Of a stretch of DNA of 64,000 nt, positions 49,603-61,908 are shown piece after piece. The first letter of the stretch is position 1; every line of letters starts with the position of its first letter. Origin of the DNA: Eimeria necatrix (lineage: Eukaryota; Apicomplexa; Conoidasida; Eucoccidiorida; Eimeriidae); assembly GCF_000499385.1 (NCBI RefSeq), contig NW_013651844.1, forward strand, positions 1-64,000. The letters are read 5' to 3'. Under the pieces are notes generated by a model that saw only the letters and a list, made by a program, of their open reading frames with translations, had not been told where the DNA came from and did no database searches. The position numbers and the translations under genes were made by a program.

Positions 49603-52600
49603 ATGACACAAAGTTCCGCTGAAAATGATGCGGATCTTGCCCCGCATCAACACGCAACTCAGGAAATGTCGCAGCAGTACATGAGCGACGAGGAGTCCTC
49701 ATACGACTCAGCCGACGAAGGGGAGAATGATGACTATGGTGGCATCATAGCACCTCCCTGGCCCTTTTGCAGCAGCAGACCCAGCGGGAGAAATGAAGGA
49801 GCGGCCAGCCATGAGATCGGCGTTCCCCACACGCCGCCAGTAGATGAATCCCATAGCTCATCACCCCTCATGCGCCTGGACTCTATGGACCAGAGGGTGT
49901 GAAGATTCTAAGATGATGGTCCAGGATCCGATTCCCAGTACGGAATCGCCTGGCAGTGCGCTGGAACAACAGTAGGGGCAGTCGCTGGGTCCTACTTTCG
50001 AACCAGTACAAGCTGCGCAAGCAGAGGGTAGTGCATCGACTATAGCAGAAAATACAGCAAATGTAGCCACGAGAGTAGAGCAAGAGACCGGTGGCCCTGC
50101 GGTCCAGGGCACGGTTCCCTGTGAAAACCCAGCAAGCAATGGGACTTCAACGCAGGGATGGGCACAGATGATGTCTAATGGGGCGTCTAGAAGGGACTGT
50201 ATCAGCCAGTACCTCGCGGCACCGCTGCCAGCAGGTACCACTAGTTCAGCCCCAGGGCCGCATAGACACACCTCAGAGGAGCACATCCCAGCAAGCAACG
50301 ACATAATACCCCTTTTTGTCTTCGGCAGCCGCAGCAGCGATACAGCAGAAAACCCTACTCACGATAAGGAAACCACAACCAGGAGGGAGGAGGAGCAGCC
50401 CGCCTGCTGCCCTAACTGCAGCAGGACCTTTGCCACCAAACGGGGGATGGCCAATCAACTACGAAGGGGCACAAATAACCCTTGCGGGGAATTACATGCA
50501 GAAACTATTAATCATCAACAGAATGTGCCAACCCCCTCCAATCCCAGCACTACCAAAAGAAGACGAGGACAGCGCATAGAAGGCCATGAGGAGGGTCGCA
50601 CCTCACAGACGGCATCGCCGAGGTCACCAAAGAGGAAACAGCACAGAAAACACCCACCACTGTCCTTTCCTTACCCTCCATGGGCTGGACCCCCACCAGC
50701 AGCAACTCCTCCAACAACGGAGGATAAAGAGGCAACTCCGACACCTCAACAGGATCTGCAACCGCCGACAGAGCACACCAGCCAGGCACTGCAGATCAAC
50801 AACACACCGGATGCAACAGAGCAAAGCAATGAGCCTATCTCACGTCTCATACTACTGCGCATACCTCGGCTATCGCCTGACTCCCGTGCAAGGCTAGAAC
50901 AAACCCTAGAAGCGCTTGCAAAGGAGACAGCAGAGAAAGTCTACGGAGGCACTTCGGAGGAAGTCAGAGCCGCAATCAACGGCTTCACACAACAACTATA
51001 CAACGCGATTTGGTTTGCTGACAAGACTTCATCAGCAGCCAAGCAAGACAGGCCGAGGAAACAGCACTCCCAGAACGGCAAACACTAAGCAACCCCAACA
51101 GCACGCGTTTCCCTAAGACTGGCCCAAGCGCAGGACAACGTCACAAAGGCGTTGCACGCCCTCCGGGAGGAGGAAAGGGCACAGCAGGGAAAACCAAAGG
51201 AGGGCTCGATAGAAGCACAAATGAAGAGTCGTGCACTCGAAAGGCATCTACATACAGCGCGTCGCCGCCTCATCAACATCCTGAAAGAAGAGTCAGCACG
51301 TAAACTCCAAACACTCTACGAAAGAGACCGCAAGAAGTGTGTGAAGCAACTCCTAGCTGACGAAGATCAATCCCAAAGCCGCGATTGCCCGATCCAGCTC
51401 AGTGAGCTGGAGGCATACTTTAGAGACCAACACTCGGAGCAGGCAATTGATCCCACATCCAAACTTGCTCATGAGTTCTTAGACGCTTTGGCGGCAGCTC
51501 CAACGGGAGCTCATGGGATTGATATACGCTTCAGTGAAGAGGATGTGCAAGCTCAGCTGCTAAAAAGCAACCTATGATCAACAGCAGGGCCGGATGAGAT
51601 AAGGTTCTTTGTGTACAAGCAGTCCGCAGAAGTGCTCATCCCGGCCATGTCAGCGATCTACAACGCGTGTTCCCAGCGTCGGAAAGTGCCAAGGAAGCCG
51701 AAGGAGAGCGTGACGGTGCTAATTCCCACAGGCGGAGACCCAAATAGCGTGAAGAACTGGCGAGCAATTAATCTACAGGACTGCATATACAAACTTTACG
51801 CAGCACTGTGGGCCACTAAGATTACCGACTGGACAATCCAGACCGGGGTCGCCTCCAAGTCGCAGAAGGGATTCATGCGAGTGAATGGGTGCCATGAGCG
51901 CCTCTTTCTCGCCCAAAGCATCCTAAACTCCACGCACTGGGGCAAGAAATAGCTGTACATGACATACTACGACTTGAAGAACGCTTTTGGATCCATCCCC
52001 CGCCAGCTTATACATGTTGTCTTACAGGCTCAACGGCTACCGAAGCACGTCCGTGAGGTTATTGCTGGCCTCTATCAAGGAGCGAGCTTCTGCATCTCAA
52101 CGAGGGAGGGCTGTACTCGACGCATAGATAATCAGCAGGGAGTCAAACAACACTGCCCCCTCAGCCCCATGCTCTTTAACCTTGCCACTGAGCCTTTGCT
52201 GCAGCGGCTAACAGCGTGCAACAAAGGCCTTGAAATGCGTACGACGAAAGGGAAACCACCTGTGATGGTTTCTCATACGGCGTATGCAGATGACTTGAAG
52301 ACTGCGGCCGCCACACGGTCGGGTATCAGCAAACTCCACCAAGTGGTGGAAGATTTCCTTCAATGGACGGGACTTGAGGCGAACCCGTCCAAATGCGCAA
52401 CGCTGGGATGGAAAGTCCATGCGGCCAAGCAGCAACCAGACCCAGTCAAGCTCACCTTACACAAGGAGATTTTACCACTGGTGAAGCTGGGAGAAGCCAA
52501 TAGGTACCTGAGGTTCAAAGATGCGCTGGAATCACCAGTTCATCAGAACCAAATCCTTTGTGTCATGCGCAAGGCGAAAAAGGATACCAGCAGGCTGTTA

Positions 52601-53986
52601 AGATCAGAGCTTCTCCCCTGGCAGAAATTAGATGCGCTGCGCACTTTTGTACTGTCTCGACTGGAGTATCATCTCAGACACTGCTACTCTTATAAACAGC
52701 ACCTGGCAGCATTCGATATTCACGTACGGGCCGCTCTGAAGGCAGCCTTCAAGCTCCCGAAGAGCACGGTCAAAGAGGTATTTCACCAGCCAATCCCTCA
52801 TGGGGGAATGGATTGTACCTCTATACAGACGATAGCAGCCGCAACGCAGATTTGACATGCTATCCAAATGCTCAACAGCCCGGATGACATGATCCGAGCG
52901 GTTGCGGAAGGTCAGGTGATGGAGGTCATTAAGCGGGCATTTGTCTACACGCCTAACGATGAGAATGGCGACCGCAGGGCTATTCTTGCCTACCTTAACG
53001 GTGAAGACATAGGATGTGTTAGAAGGAGAAGCAAGAAGGTGGGTGTAAGAAGCCCCTGGTCAGAACTCCCAGGAATTATATCGATGAGCAAGACGCGAAT
53101 CGTAACTGGGACCAATGGCTACTATGTGCTTCAGAAAGCAGATGGCGCCGCTCCAGACCAGAAGCAGCTCATTAGGAGTATTAAACAGCATATAGTGGAG
53201 CGGCAGAGGGATGTGTGGAAAGAGAAGGTGGATCAAGGAAAATCTGTGGCCTATCAGTCAGCGGATAGTAATTCTTTTCTACTGGGACCGGCTCGTCTTA
53301 AGCCAGAAGAAATCATCTTCGCCATCAGGACGAGATCTGCGCAGCTTCCCACACGTGCATACCTCAAACGAATCGGTGTAACGAAGGTATCCCGTTGCCG
53401 CCACTGCACAGCTGACCCTGAATCCCTCGCTCATATCCTCAACCACTGCCCGCACAACATTGACAGTAAGATAAAAGCAAGACACAACAAGGCACTGGAG
53501 GGGATTACAACAGCCATAAAACACAGCGTGGGGAACAGGGGGAAAACACTCTTGACTGACAGTTGCCCGGACGACATGGAGACACGCTTGAGACCAGACA
53601 TCATCCTGCGAGATGAAAGGACGAAGACAATGAAGATTGCAGATGTCGCGGTTGTCTTCGAAGACTACAAGAAAAGCTCGCTCGGGTCCGCCTGTATTCA
53701 GAAGGAAGAAAAATACAAGGATCTCAAGACACATTCTGAAAAACGTGGATATCGGGTATCAGTGCATGCGTTGGTATATGGCTCTCTCGGCTGTATAGCA
53801 CAAGAAAACAGAAAGGTGCTTACAGAAAACCTAGGCATTGCGGAACGCACTACATGGGTCTTACAACGCAATATTAGCACTGATTGTATCCGGTATAGCA
53901 ATCAGATCTGGGGTTTTCATATCGCTGACAACGGTTCACGACGAGCTCGAGGCAGAGGCCGTCCCCACGCAAACAGCACACAGTAA
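49603..53986 (+). mobile_element. non-LTR retrotransposon with restriction-like endonuclease (R2/NeSL-like), interrupted by stops
   Basis: One frame runs from 49904 to 53986 with five in-frame stops: TAG near 49974, TAA 51086, TGA 51575, TAG 51950 and TGA 52853. An opening frame 49603-49902, starting with ATG, is offset by one. Order of parts: acidic N terminus; a zinc-finger-like CPNCSRTFATKRG (50400-50480) lacking the usual His pair; reverse transcriptase with YDLKNAFGSIP (motif A, 51965), QGVKQHCPLSP (motif B) and AYADDLK (motif C, 52282); then a CCHC knuckle CRHC...HILNHC (53395-53450) and an endonuclease core RPDIILRD...KIADV (RPD-X14-D, 53590-53650). This architecture is that of site-specific RLE elements that nick DNA and prime from the target. 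With five stops this copy should be dead unless stops are read through. The 3' end and target site were not found. Confidence 0.85.
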
Positions 53987-54674
53987 ATAATACGCTAATG
54001 ATGCATTTATATCTAGCCACAATCGGTAGCAACTCATCTGTGGGAAGGCAAGTGAAAACGGTTGGCCCTTGGCTTTGGGCGTGCCGTAGGAGTTGAGGCT
54101 CCCTTGAAACGTTCCTCATTTTTTGGGAGACATTCCCCCCACTCCAAAACCCAGCAAGCAATGTTTTCAACGTCCCCAGGACTACACAGGGGACTCTTGG
54201 GAAAGCATGGTCTCTACTCGGACGAACTTGCAGGCTTTGCTAATTTCAAATATTTCTTCGTATGTTTGCAGTACTTTCCTACTGCGGGAAACTCAGGTGA
54301 TTTATTGACAGCGAGAAATTCACTGGATTTGGCAAGAAAACATTGAACGAAAAGAATCCTAAATCTTCCATAAAATTCTTGTTGTAGCGGAGTACTAAAG
54401 AATTCCGATCAGAAGACGCCCGATTCTGTAACGTCTAATGCTCACAAAAGGCTTCGCCCGCCAGTACGGCATAAAGGAATACGTCCGATTTTTCAGCATT
54501 CTGTGAAACCTCTTATACGCATACCGGCTTTTGGGTTTCATAAAGCAGTAGGACATTGCTATTATGACAGAAAAATTTTAGTGCACGACCCTCTCAATTT
54601 TGTTCCGAGGGAGACTTGTCCACAACTGCGTAGCTCCAGATCCCGCGGAGAAATAGCCAGAAAAATGGCCTGGT
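53987..54674. other. 3' flank of the non-LTR element
   Basis: Probably the 3' UTR of the retrotransposon followed by host spacer. No poly-A tail or clear target duplication was seen. Confidence 0.35.
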
Positions 54675-54810
54675 AAGAGGAAAAGGCAGCTGAACAGCAT
54701 TAAGCCAACAAGCTAAGCCATATTGCTCGCCAGAACACTGGCAAGAGGAAAAGGCAGCTGAACAGCATTAAGCCAACAAGCTAAGCCATATTGCTCGCCA
54801 GAACACTGGC
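54675..54810. repeat. perfect 68-bp tandem duplication
   Basis: Units 54675-54742 and 54743-54810 are identical, starting AAGAGGAAAAGG and ending AACACTGGC. Identity implies a very recent event or an assembly artefact. Confidence 0.9.
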
Positions 54811-55738
54811 ACGACTTCGGAGTCTCCTCGTCGGCGCACGGAGTTGGTACTACTGTAGGCATAAATCAGAGTAGCGTATTAAATTTTCGTGCACTTCTCA
54901 GTACTACATTGCCCTCCTTGCTCATTATTCTTGCAGTTAAGTGTACGAAATCTCCCGAGTGGTGCGAACCGCTGAGAAGCAAGCGACTAGGTGATGATGA
55001 AAGGCTTTTCCTATGAGCAGAACAACAAAATACCAAACCAGTAGAGAGGAACGCTGACGACTACTGAATCATGAGGCCCGAAAAAATTTGTTCAGCAAAC
55101 CGCTAACATTCTAGACTGATGTTGCGCCGCAGCTGTCCACATTGTTCTATCATCCAGTCAGGAAGCTGAAACCTGAGTGAACTGCTACAACTAGGATACC
55201 CTTTGAGATGCAATCTGAAGCGCTTGCTGACTAGCATGTGTAACGTGGAAATAGGAGGAACTTCTGGTGTTCGCCAGCACTTTTCGTTGCTGACTGAACA
55301 AAAGGAAATGCTTAGTTGTGATTGGAGGAGCTTTCGCGAAGAAATGTACAATGGAAATGAGCTGAATGTGCGACAATTCCCGCTACGAACACAACACAAA
55401 TGGTACCTCGCATCACTGAAATGCTCGCATCCACATTTTAGAGCAACTGGATGCGCTGACTGCAGTGGTTGCGCTAAATGGCTCGTTGCTCGCATTCTTC
55501 TAAAATTTCGAGCTATTTCACGTATTATGCGCTAACGACACCTTTTAGTGTCGACAACGTATTGCCCCGTAAGTCGATTCACCTCTAGACAGCATTGTCT
55601 GTGGCGTGCTGCCTTCTTGGAGGTGCAGCCTTCTTGGAATGTTTGTGTTAAAAATTGCGGAAGGCTGCGTGGGACGAACTGGATCCCGAAAATCATCAAC
55701 AGTAAACAATGCTGGTTTCAGATATTTTAATCTGATAC
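54811..55738. other. spacer without a supported gene
   Basis: Short frames at 55100-55530 on both strands overlap and lack other support. The flank of the element 1 LTR, GATAC at 55734-55738, would be one side of its target-site duplication. Confidence 0.4.
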
Positions 55739-56154
55739 TGTAGTGCACAGCGCCTACTGCTGCGACTACGCTGCTACCTGCCCCTCGAGCAGGGCCTATG
55801 AACGGCACCTAACATTGGCCAATTTCCTTGAAGCAGTAGCTTATATATATCGACAAACAGTTATTCTTAAGTTTCCAAAATCTGTTGTTGTTCAATTCGC
55901 CCAACCCGGGGTGCTCGCCTCCTAGGCCCTGTGGCGAGGAGGCCTGCACAGGTGCCGGCGCTATCGCCAGCCCCAGTATCCACGCATTTTCCGGCGCCTC
56001 TAGCGTATGTATATTATTTCGCAGACAAATTGCCTTACTTTGATCCTAGTAGGAGGCTCGTTTTCTCCTCCAGTGTTGCGACCCTTTGTAGGTCGCTCGC
56101 TAGCTATCGTCTATTGGTCGCCAGCAAGCCCTATTGTAGTGCCTGTGCACTACA
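55739..56154 (-). repeat. 3' LTR of element 1
   Basis: A 416-bp LTR with termini TGTAGTGC and GCACTACA. Its plus-coordinate left half is repeated at 61909-62111 with about 10% differences. On the minus strand a TATA-like CGATATATATAAGC lies at about 55842-55856. The adjoining 12 nt at 56155 on the minus strand (AAGCGGTGAAGT) are in the position of the polypurine tract. Confidence 0.85.
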
Positions 56155-56399
56155 ACTTCACCGCTTGCCGGACTGAAGAGACCTACCCCAAAACACATTA
56201 CTTTCGCCTTTTCAATCTCTGTGCTCTTCTAAAGCTAACGCCGTGAGCGTACGTGGTTCGCAGCGACCCCTCCTCCTCCTCATTGAAGGGTGCCCGTGCT
56301 GCAGGCGGTGGAATATGACGGAGCCATACCTCTACGCCTCGGAAGGACCAATATTCTTTCGAGCCTGAAGACGTCTTCGTTGGCGGCGCCAAGCGCGAA

Positions 56400-56520
56400 G
56401 CAAAAGCGGGCAGCCTGTAAGGTGGTGAGCTGGCTCCCACGTGGCTTGATCTTCAGGCGTCCCGCGTCACTTCACGAGGTACTGGCCTGCATCTCTCGAA
56501 CCGCGTTGGTCCATAATATC
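56400..56520 (-). pseudogene. chromodomain of element 1, interrupted
   Basis: The minus frame reads EYEVDDIMDQRG then QYLVK, a stop (TGA at 56467-56469), and continues in the same frame as RGTPEDQATWEPAHHL. This is the chromodomain strand-turn-helix with the conserved Trp codon after VK turned into a stop. Chromodomains tether integration to modified histones. Confidence 0.8.
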
Positions 56521-57469
56521 GTCAACTTCGTATTCCTCTGTGGGATTGGCTGCTGCATCGTGGATAGGAGTCCAGGCGGCGTCGGCTGCCGGGGGAACCA
56601 AAGCGGGAGGGCGGGGGCGGTGGGGAACTAGCTGCGAAACGTGGAAAACGTTATGGCATTCATAGGTGGGGGGCAGAGCGAGACGGTAAGCGACAGTTCC
56701 TATGCGTTCGATGAATTCAAAGGGTCCGCGGCAACGGGGCTCTAACTTAGGGCAGCTGTTGAAAGGCGGTAGGTGCTTGCTGCTGAGCCAGACCTTATCT
56801 TTCACCGCATACTCCTCCACTGCTTGGCGCTGTGTGTCTGGGTAGTACTTCTGCTGCCATTTCGCCTTCAGGATGTGACTCTGTGGTCTGTCGCAGAGCT
56901 GCTGGAAAAGCTTAGTCATCGGAGGAGTGAGCGTAGGAGCTAACGCGCCTACGATATGAAGGTCCGCAGCAGTCAACGGGTTCTCGTCAATCATGACCTC
57001 GAAGGGAGACAGCAAAATGAATGAATGACTTGTTGTGTTATAGGCAATTTCGAATAGAGGAAGCAAACGCTCCCACTCGCGTTCGTCAAATTTGATATAG
57101 CTACGAAGCATCTGGCTCAGTGTACGGTATAACCCGTTCAGTTTGGCCGTCGCTTTGCGGATGGTAGGACGAGGACATGCACGGTTTGATGTCAAAGCGG
57201 CTACAGAGTTGGTTCCAAAGATCCGCCTGGAAACGGGGGTCGCGGTCCGATATGAGCACCTCTGGAAAAGCGTGATAGCGGAAAAGACGGTTTGCGAGAA
57301 GCTCCACGGTGTGTGCAACTGTGAATGACTTCTTTGCAGGAACTAAATGAACCATCTTGCTAAGGGAGTCGACCATGAAAAGAATCGAGTCGCGCCCTGT
57401 CGTTGTAAGGGGAAGATCTGTGATAAAGTCCAGACTCACCTGCGCCCATCGACGAGAAGGGATAAGCAA
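56467..57469 (-). pseudogene. integrase of element 1, frameshifted
   Basis: The DDE core is visible: SLDFITDLP (first Asp), LISDRDPRF (second Asp), SDGQTERV (Glu). Just after TERV, near 57125-57130, a one-base insertion shifts the frame, and the C-terminal half (LYRTLSQMLRSYI ... FHVSQLVPHRP) continues in another frame. All three catalytic residues are present, unlike in element 2. Confidence 0.85.
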
Positions 57470-58141
57470 CTGTTGAAGAAGGCCTGCAGGCTTCTGGTTA
57501 AGATACTTTGACGCTCGACAGTGAGTTCATGACTCAACATAAGCAGTAGTGTAGGCGCGCATTCCTGGCCAGTAGTAGTAGTTGCTGAGAGCCGCAAAGG
57601 TCTTCTTCTGGCCTAGATGGCCGGCTGTGACATGGTCGTGATGTGAATGCAGAACCTGAGTAAAAAACTCACGGAATTGTGGGACGCACATGCGCCACAG
57701 TCCATGGACGCGGATGTGCAGGTAAGGCTCTACGTAGCGAAAGGTGAAGTGGGGATTACAAAACTCGATTTGCAGAGCTTTTCCTGGTTGGTTTGCTGCG
57801 ACTTAGTTGGGAAGGCGAGAAACAGGACACTTCGAGTAGGCGTGCGGCCATTGGCGCACATCAGGAGGGTCAGCAGGTGTCTTCGTTGTGAGTGTAGGAT
57901 GTTCCGTCTCTGGGTTGGATTCCGGCGGCGCAGATGAAAGTGCGGACAGCAGGCTGCGTTGTCTAGACCGTCGCGAACGAATGCCGGCGAGCTCCCTGTA
58001 GTTGACAGGCCGACCACGAGCGCGGGGATCTGCGCTGGCTTGTCCTATTGGGGGCATCACTGGTACCGATGGCGTGTTGTGCGAGCAGATGTCATGAAGA
58101 CCGGGACGGCGAGACAAGGCATCAACAACTTGATTGCGCGC

Positions 58142-58911
58142 TCATTGAACATAAGTGATGTGCAAATCCGGGAACTCCGCAAGAAAGACTAGCCACCGGG
58201 CGGTGCGTCCGCGCAGAGGCTTCGATGCTTGGAGTCGTTGGAGATGCGTGAGTGCTTGATGATCAATGTAAGCCGTTACCTTGGAGACACGGAGCAAGTA
58301 CGACCACTTGTCCAGTGCCATGACCAACGCCAAGAGTTTCTGAGCGTAGATTGAGTATCTCTGTTGCGTGGGGCTCATGACTTGGCTGAGGAAGCCGATG
58401 GGTTTGCCATCTTGCCGATCGCATAACCGGAGGCATCTGTCTATAATTCGAAGGGTTTCGTCGTGTCAGGGACTTGTGATGTAGTGAAGTCGATTAAGCG
58501 ATGTTTGAGCTGCCGCACCGCTTGCGTGTGAAGCTCTGTCCATTCGAAACTGACGTCTTTACGCGTAAGATCAACCAGCGGCCGGGCAACGTCTGCATAA
58601 TCCGGTCCCATGAACATGCGACACTAATTTATGGTACCGAGGAATTGGCTCACTTGCGTTTTGTTCTCCTGCACCTCGGGCCAATGCCGTATGGCTTCGA
58701 TTTTTTCTTCTGCAGGTTTGATCCCCGCAGCAGATATTCTATAACGCAAATATGTAATTGTGTGCCTTGCAAACTTGCATTTGGGGAATTCTGGGTAGAA
58801 CTGGTGTCTAATAAAAATGCTTAGGACTTGTCGCAGGAGAGAAAGGTGCCCAGAGAGATCGGAACTATAGAGAAGTACATCATCTAGGTACGCAATAACG
58901 CCCTGTCCCAA
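58142..58911 (-). pseudogene. RT C-terminal part and RNase H of element 1
   Basis: 58911-58624 carries the RT active-site box VIAYLDDVLLYS; 58378-58142 carries RNase H motifs LLALVMALDKWSYLL and YIDHQALTHLQ. A frameshift or stops between 58624 and 58378 separate them. Confidence 0.85.
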
Positions 58912-59025
58912 TAAAGGTTGTAGATAGGCATTGATATTGGCCTGAAACGCAGCGGGAGCACCCTAAAGGCCGAAGGGCATTACTCGGTACTCGAATAGTC
59001 CCAGAACGGACCGGAAAGCTGTCTC

Positions 59026-59376
59026 CTACCGGTTTTCCTTAGCCATACGTATTTCATGGAGTCCTGCTTCAAGATCCAAGGTGGAAAAATACTTGGCGCC
59101 TCCCAGCATCTCTACAATGGTTTGAATGGGAGGTAGTGGAAAATCAGGGGCTATCGTAAGGGCATTTAGAGCCTGGGAATTGACAATGATATGCATCTTC
59201 CGCTCCCCGGAGACATCCTCACGTTTGTCCACCATGATCGTAGAAGAGCAAATTGGCGAATAGGTCGGTCCGATCCAACCAACGTCCGATAATTTAGCTA
59301 TCTCCTGTTTGTGGAATGTGAGCTGATTTGGGGTCATACGGTATATTGCAGATTTCGCTAGAAGTTTTCCAGGCAC
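59026..59376 (-). pseudogene. RT N-terminal part of element 1
   Basis: Segments AIYRMTPNQLTFHKQEIAKL and KYFSTLDLEAGLHEIRMA match RT domains of Ty3/gypsy elements. The frame ends at a stop before the YLDD part at 58.9 kb. Confidence 0.85.
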
Positions 59377-59424
59377 AAGTAGAATTTGGTGATCACGAGG
59401 GCACTTCGGCGGTAATCCCTTAGG

Positions 59425-59895
59425 TTAGTTATCGGGAAAAGGCGCTCGATACTCGTCCAACACCTGGGCAATCTCACGTGGAATATCCTTCGCCTCTGGC
59501 GAGTTTATCCATTCGTCGACAAGAGTGTGTTCGAGTTGTGCCATAGGCCAGGGAGACCCCTCGTCACTCTCCGCTGCCACCGACGCGGTTGAGGCCAAAG
59601 GACTACGCCAGCCAGAGGACGTGGGTTGATTCCCAATTAACGCGCAACAAAGTGCGCCTTGCCATTCATCTGGGAACCTTAGGGGCACTGCCGGACCGGC
59701 TTCGGGCAAAGCCAGTATAAGATGCAAACCGTGCAATGGAGCCCTGAGATCCTCTGTGTCAGCCGCCGCCTGACGAACGAGCGACGTTATCCGCGCCTTC
59801 GCCATAGTCTTCGCGTGGGACTTATACCTCCTTGGAGGGGGACGTAGGAATATAGCTGCCTCCTCGGCTGACATACCCGCCAGTTGTTTGGCCAA
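59425..59895 (-). pseudogene. linker between protease and RT of element 1
   Basis: An open minus frame of 156 codons without a known domain, ending in EIAQVLDEYRAPFPDN, the segment that normally precedes the RT in these polyproteins. Confidence 0.6.
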
Positions 59896-60004
59896 TATCT
59901 CATATGCTTGCTATGCTGCTGTCCTTGGGTGGACTACGGTGGGACTGTCACCTAGCAGCTTTGCTTCACCAGTCCGAACGACGGTAACTCGCACCACTGG
60001 CCAT

Positions 60005-60424
60005 TCACATAGGTTCGAAGTTTGTCAAACTGAAAATACCAGGCCACCATGTGTTCGTCAGCCAATCCAAACCCAACACTAAGTCATAGGGAATGGGTCC
60101 CACTAAAAAGTCCCCGGAAAAACGTGCATGTCCGCACCACATCGTCAATCCCGTCACAACCCGATCAATGCGTAGTTGTGGACCTGTAGCTACGGTGAAC
60201 CTATGCTCTTTTGGAAGTCTCCACACTTCCAGCTGCAGTCGTTCGACTGTTTTAGGACTAATGAAACTTCTCGAAGCCCCAGTGTCCACGAGGGCCTCAC
60301 AAGGACTCCATGCGAGCTCAAGGCGAAGTACCGCCGTCGCAGCCACACAATACAACGCTCCCCCTTGGTCGTAAGACTCTTTCGTGCAAGTCTCCTTCAA
60401 CCAGTGTGGCACAATCTCTGTCAC
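60005..60424 (-). pseudogene. aspartic protease of element 1
   Basis: The active-site triad segment ALVDTGASRSFIS and the partner segment DLVLGLDWL are both present, giving a complete-looking retropepsin of 139 codons. It is cut off from gag by stops at 60.43-60.71 kb. Confidence 0.85.
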
Positions 60425-60713
60425 GTCTGACCTATAGCCGTCTTCTGTTGCCTCTGCAGACTTCCTGCTGCTATCAGTCGTAGCGTCTGGAGTCTCTTCA
60501 CTCAGGATCGACGCTGACCCAGATTCCCGCCGCGTTTCCGAAAGCGGCTAGTCCCTTCCGGGTGCCCATCGCTCGCATTAGTTATTTCCGCAGTGCGGAG
60601 GAGTTGGTTTTCCCAGTCAAGGGAGACTGGAATGGCATTAGGGCCTGTCGCAACCGCATACATCATCCGTTTGCCATGGCTACGCGGCCTAGAACGCTCG
60701 TCTCCAACCACGC

Positions 60714-61808
60714 CTAGGCCCGCATGTTTAATCGTTCCGTCTTCTCAGTGCTAGGACGGGTGGGCGCCCTACTGCTCTTGTCCATCGGCTCGCGCCGGCC
60801 TCGTTCATACGTAGGACAGTCCCAAGCATTGTGTCCCACACCGCCACACTTCTTGCATATTTCCCCCCGACGTTTGGTACATTCCCCTTTGCTGGGGAAG
60901 ACACGTGCCGGATGTCCGGGACCCTGACACTCAGAGCAGTTCGTGTGGGTTCCCCGAGGGCGATTTTCAATTTCCTGGCGTCCACGGGGTCCACTACCTT
61001 GGATAGCAGCCTTAATGGCTCGACTGGTCTTTTCTCGGAGTTCCAGCACACTCTGCTTGGGCTCGTAGAGCCGTGTTGCGGCTGTCGCCGCTTGTTCCCA
61101 CGACAGACATTTCACCTGTCCGTTATTGGTTATTAGAAGATGGAGGTCTGTCGGTAGCCCGGTGCAGTAATAGTCAGCCAGTTCTTCGGGGACAAGACCC
61201 AAACCACGCTGCGCTACAGCCGCAAACCGGTCCGTGTATTCCTTCGGGTTATCATTCCACCGTACTTTAGCAAGCTTCGTTAACAATTGACTCTGCGACA
61301 TTGTTTTGTCGAACCCCTCCAAAAGCCTGCGCTATACCGTCGTCCAGTCGCTTGGGTCGATAATTCGCCGTAGATACATCCAGTACGTTAGAGCCAGGCC
61401 CACAAGGTGGCCTATAACTGCATTTCCCCACTCGCGCGGTTTCAATACCATCTGGGTGTACCGGCGCTGGGTGTGCAGCAGAAAGGCCTGCATAGTGCTG
61501 CCGTCTTCTGGTAGTATGGGAATCGTTGCGCTGGATTCCACGGTCTTCCCTATAACAGTTCTTATCACACTCATAGCTGACTGGAATTGGTCCCACGTGA
61601 CGAAGGAACTGTCCCCTGGCATAACATTGGTCATAGGTATCACATGCAGTGGCGCCTCCTTATGCCCATGCGGCCCCTGTGCCACGGTGGGTTTCGGAGT
61701 CGCATGGCGATGATGGGCTGGCGTCCCACTCGGCATTTTGTTGACTGACATTGTAGAAGTCTCCTGCGGTGTGGGGCCGATAACGCGTCCGTTGCGGAGA
61801 TGCATCAC
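60714..61808 (-). pseudogene. gag of element 1, frameshifted
   Basis: The frame 61808-61332 begins MMHLRNGRVIG and holds the N-terminal gag. A shifted frame 61322-60714 holds the C-terminal capsid and two zinc knuckles: a damaged CSECQGPGHPARVF and an intact CKKCGGVGHNAWDC (CX2CX4HX4C). The shift lies at about 61322-61335. Confidence 0.85.
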
Positions 61809-61890
61809 TTACCGAGCGAAGATTTCTAGGCGTGAGCTATTAAAACATAGTATTCCTACTCCCAAGTCCGGAAAGAACAAAGATTTCATT

Positions 61891-61908
61891 CCCGGAACAG
61901 CCACCAAG
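61891..61908 (-). other. putative primer-binding site of element 1
   Basis: Two bases inside the 5' LTR the minus strand reads TGGTGGCTGTTCCGGG; its complement ends CCACCA like a tRNA 3' end. Which tRNA primes was not determined. Confidence 0.5.

Noticed and set aside
49861..50304. Minus-strand open frame of 147 codons
   Set aside because: It is the complement of the N-terminal coding part of the non-LTR element; GC-rich coding DNA leaves this strand open.
51152..53986. Separate genes within the non-LTR element
   Set aside because: All pieces share one frame and are split only by stop codons, so they belong to one element.
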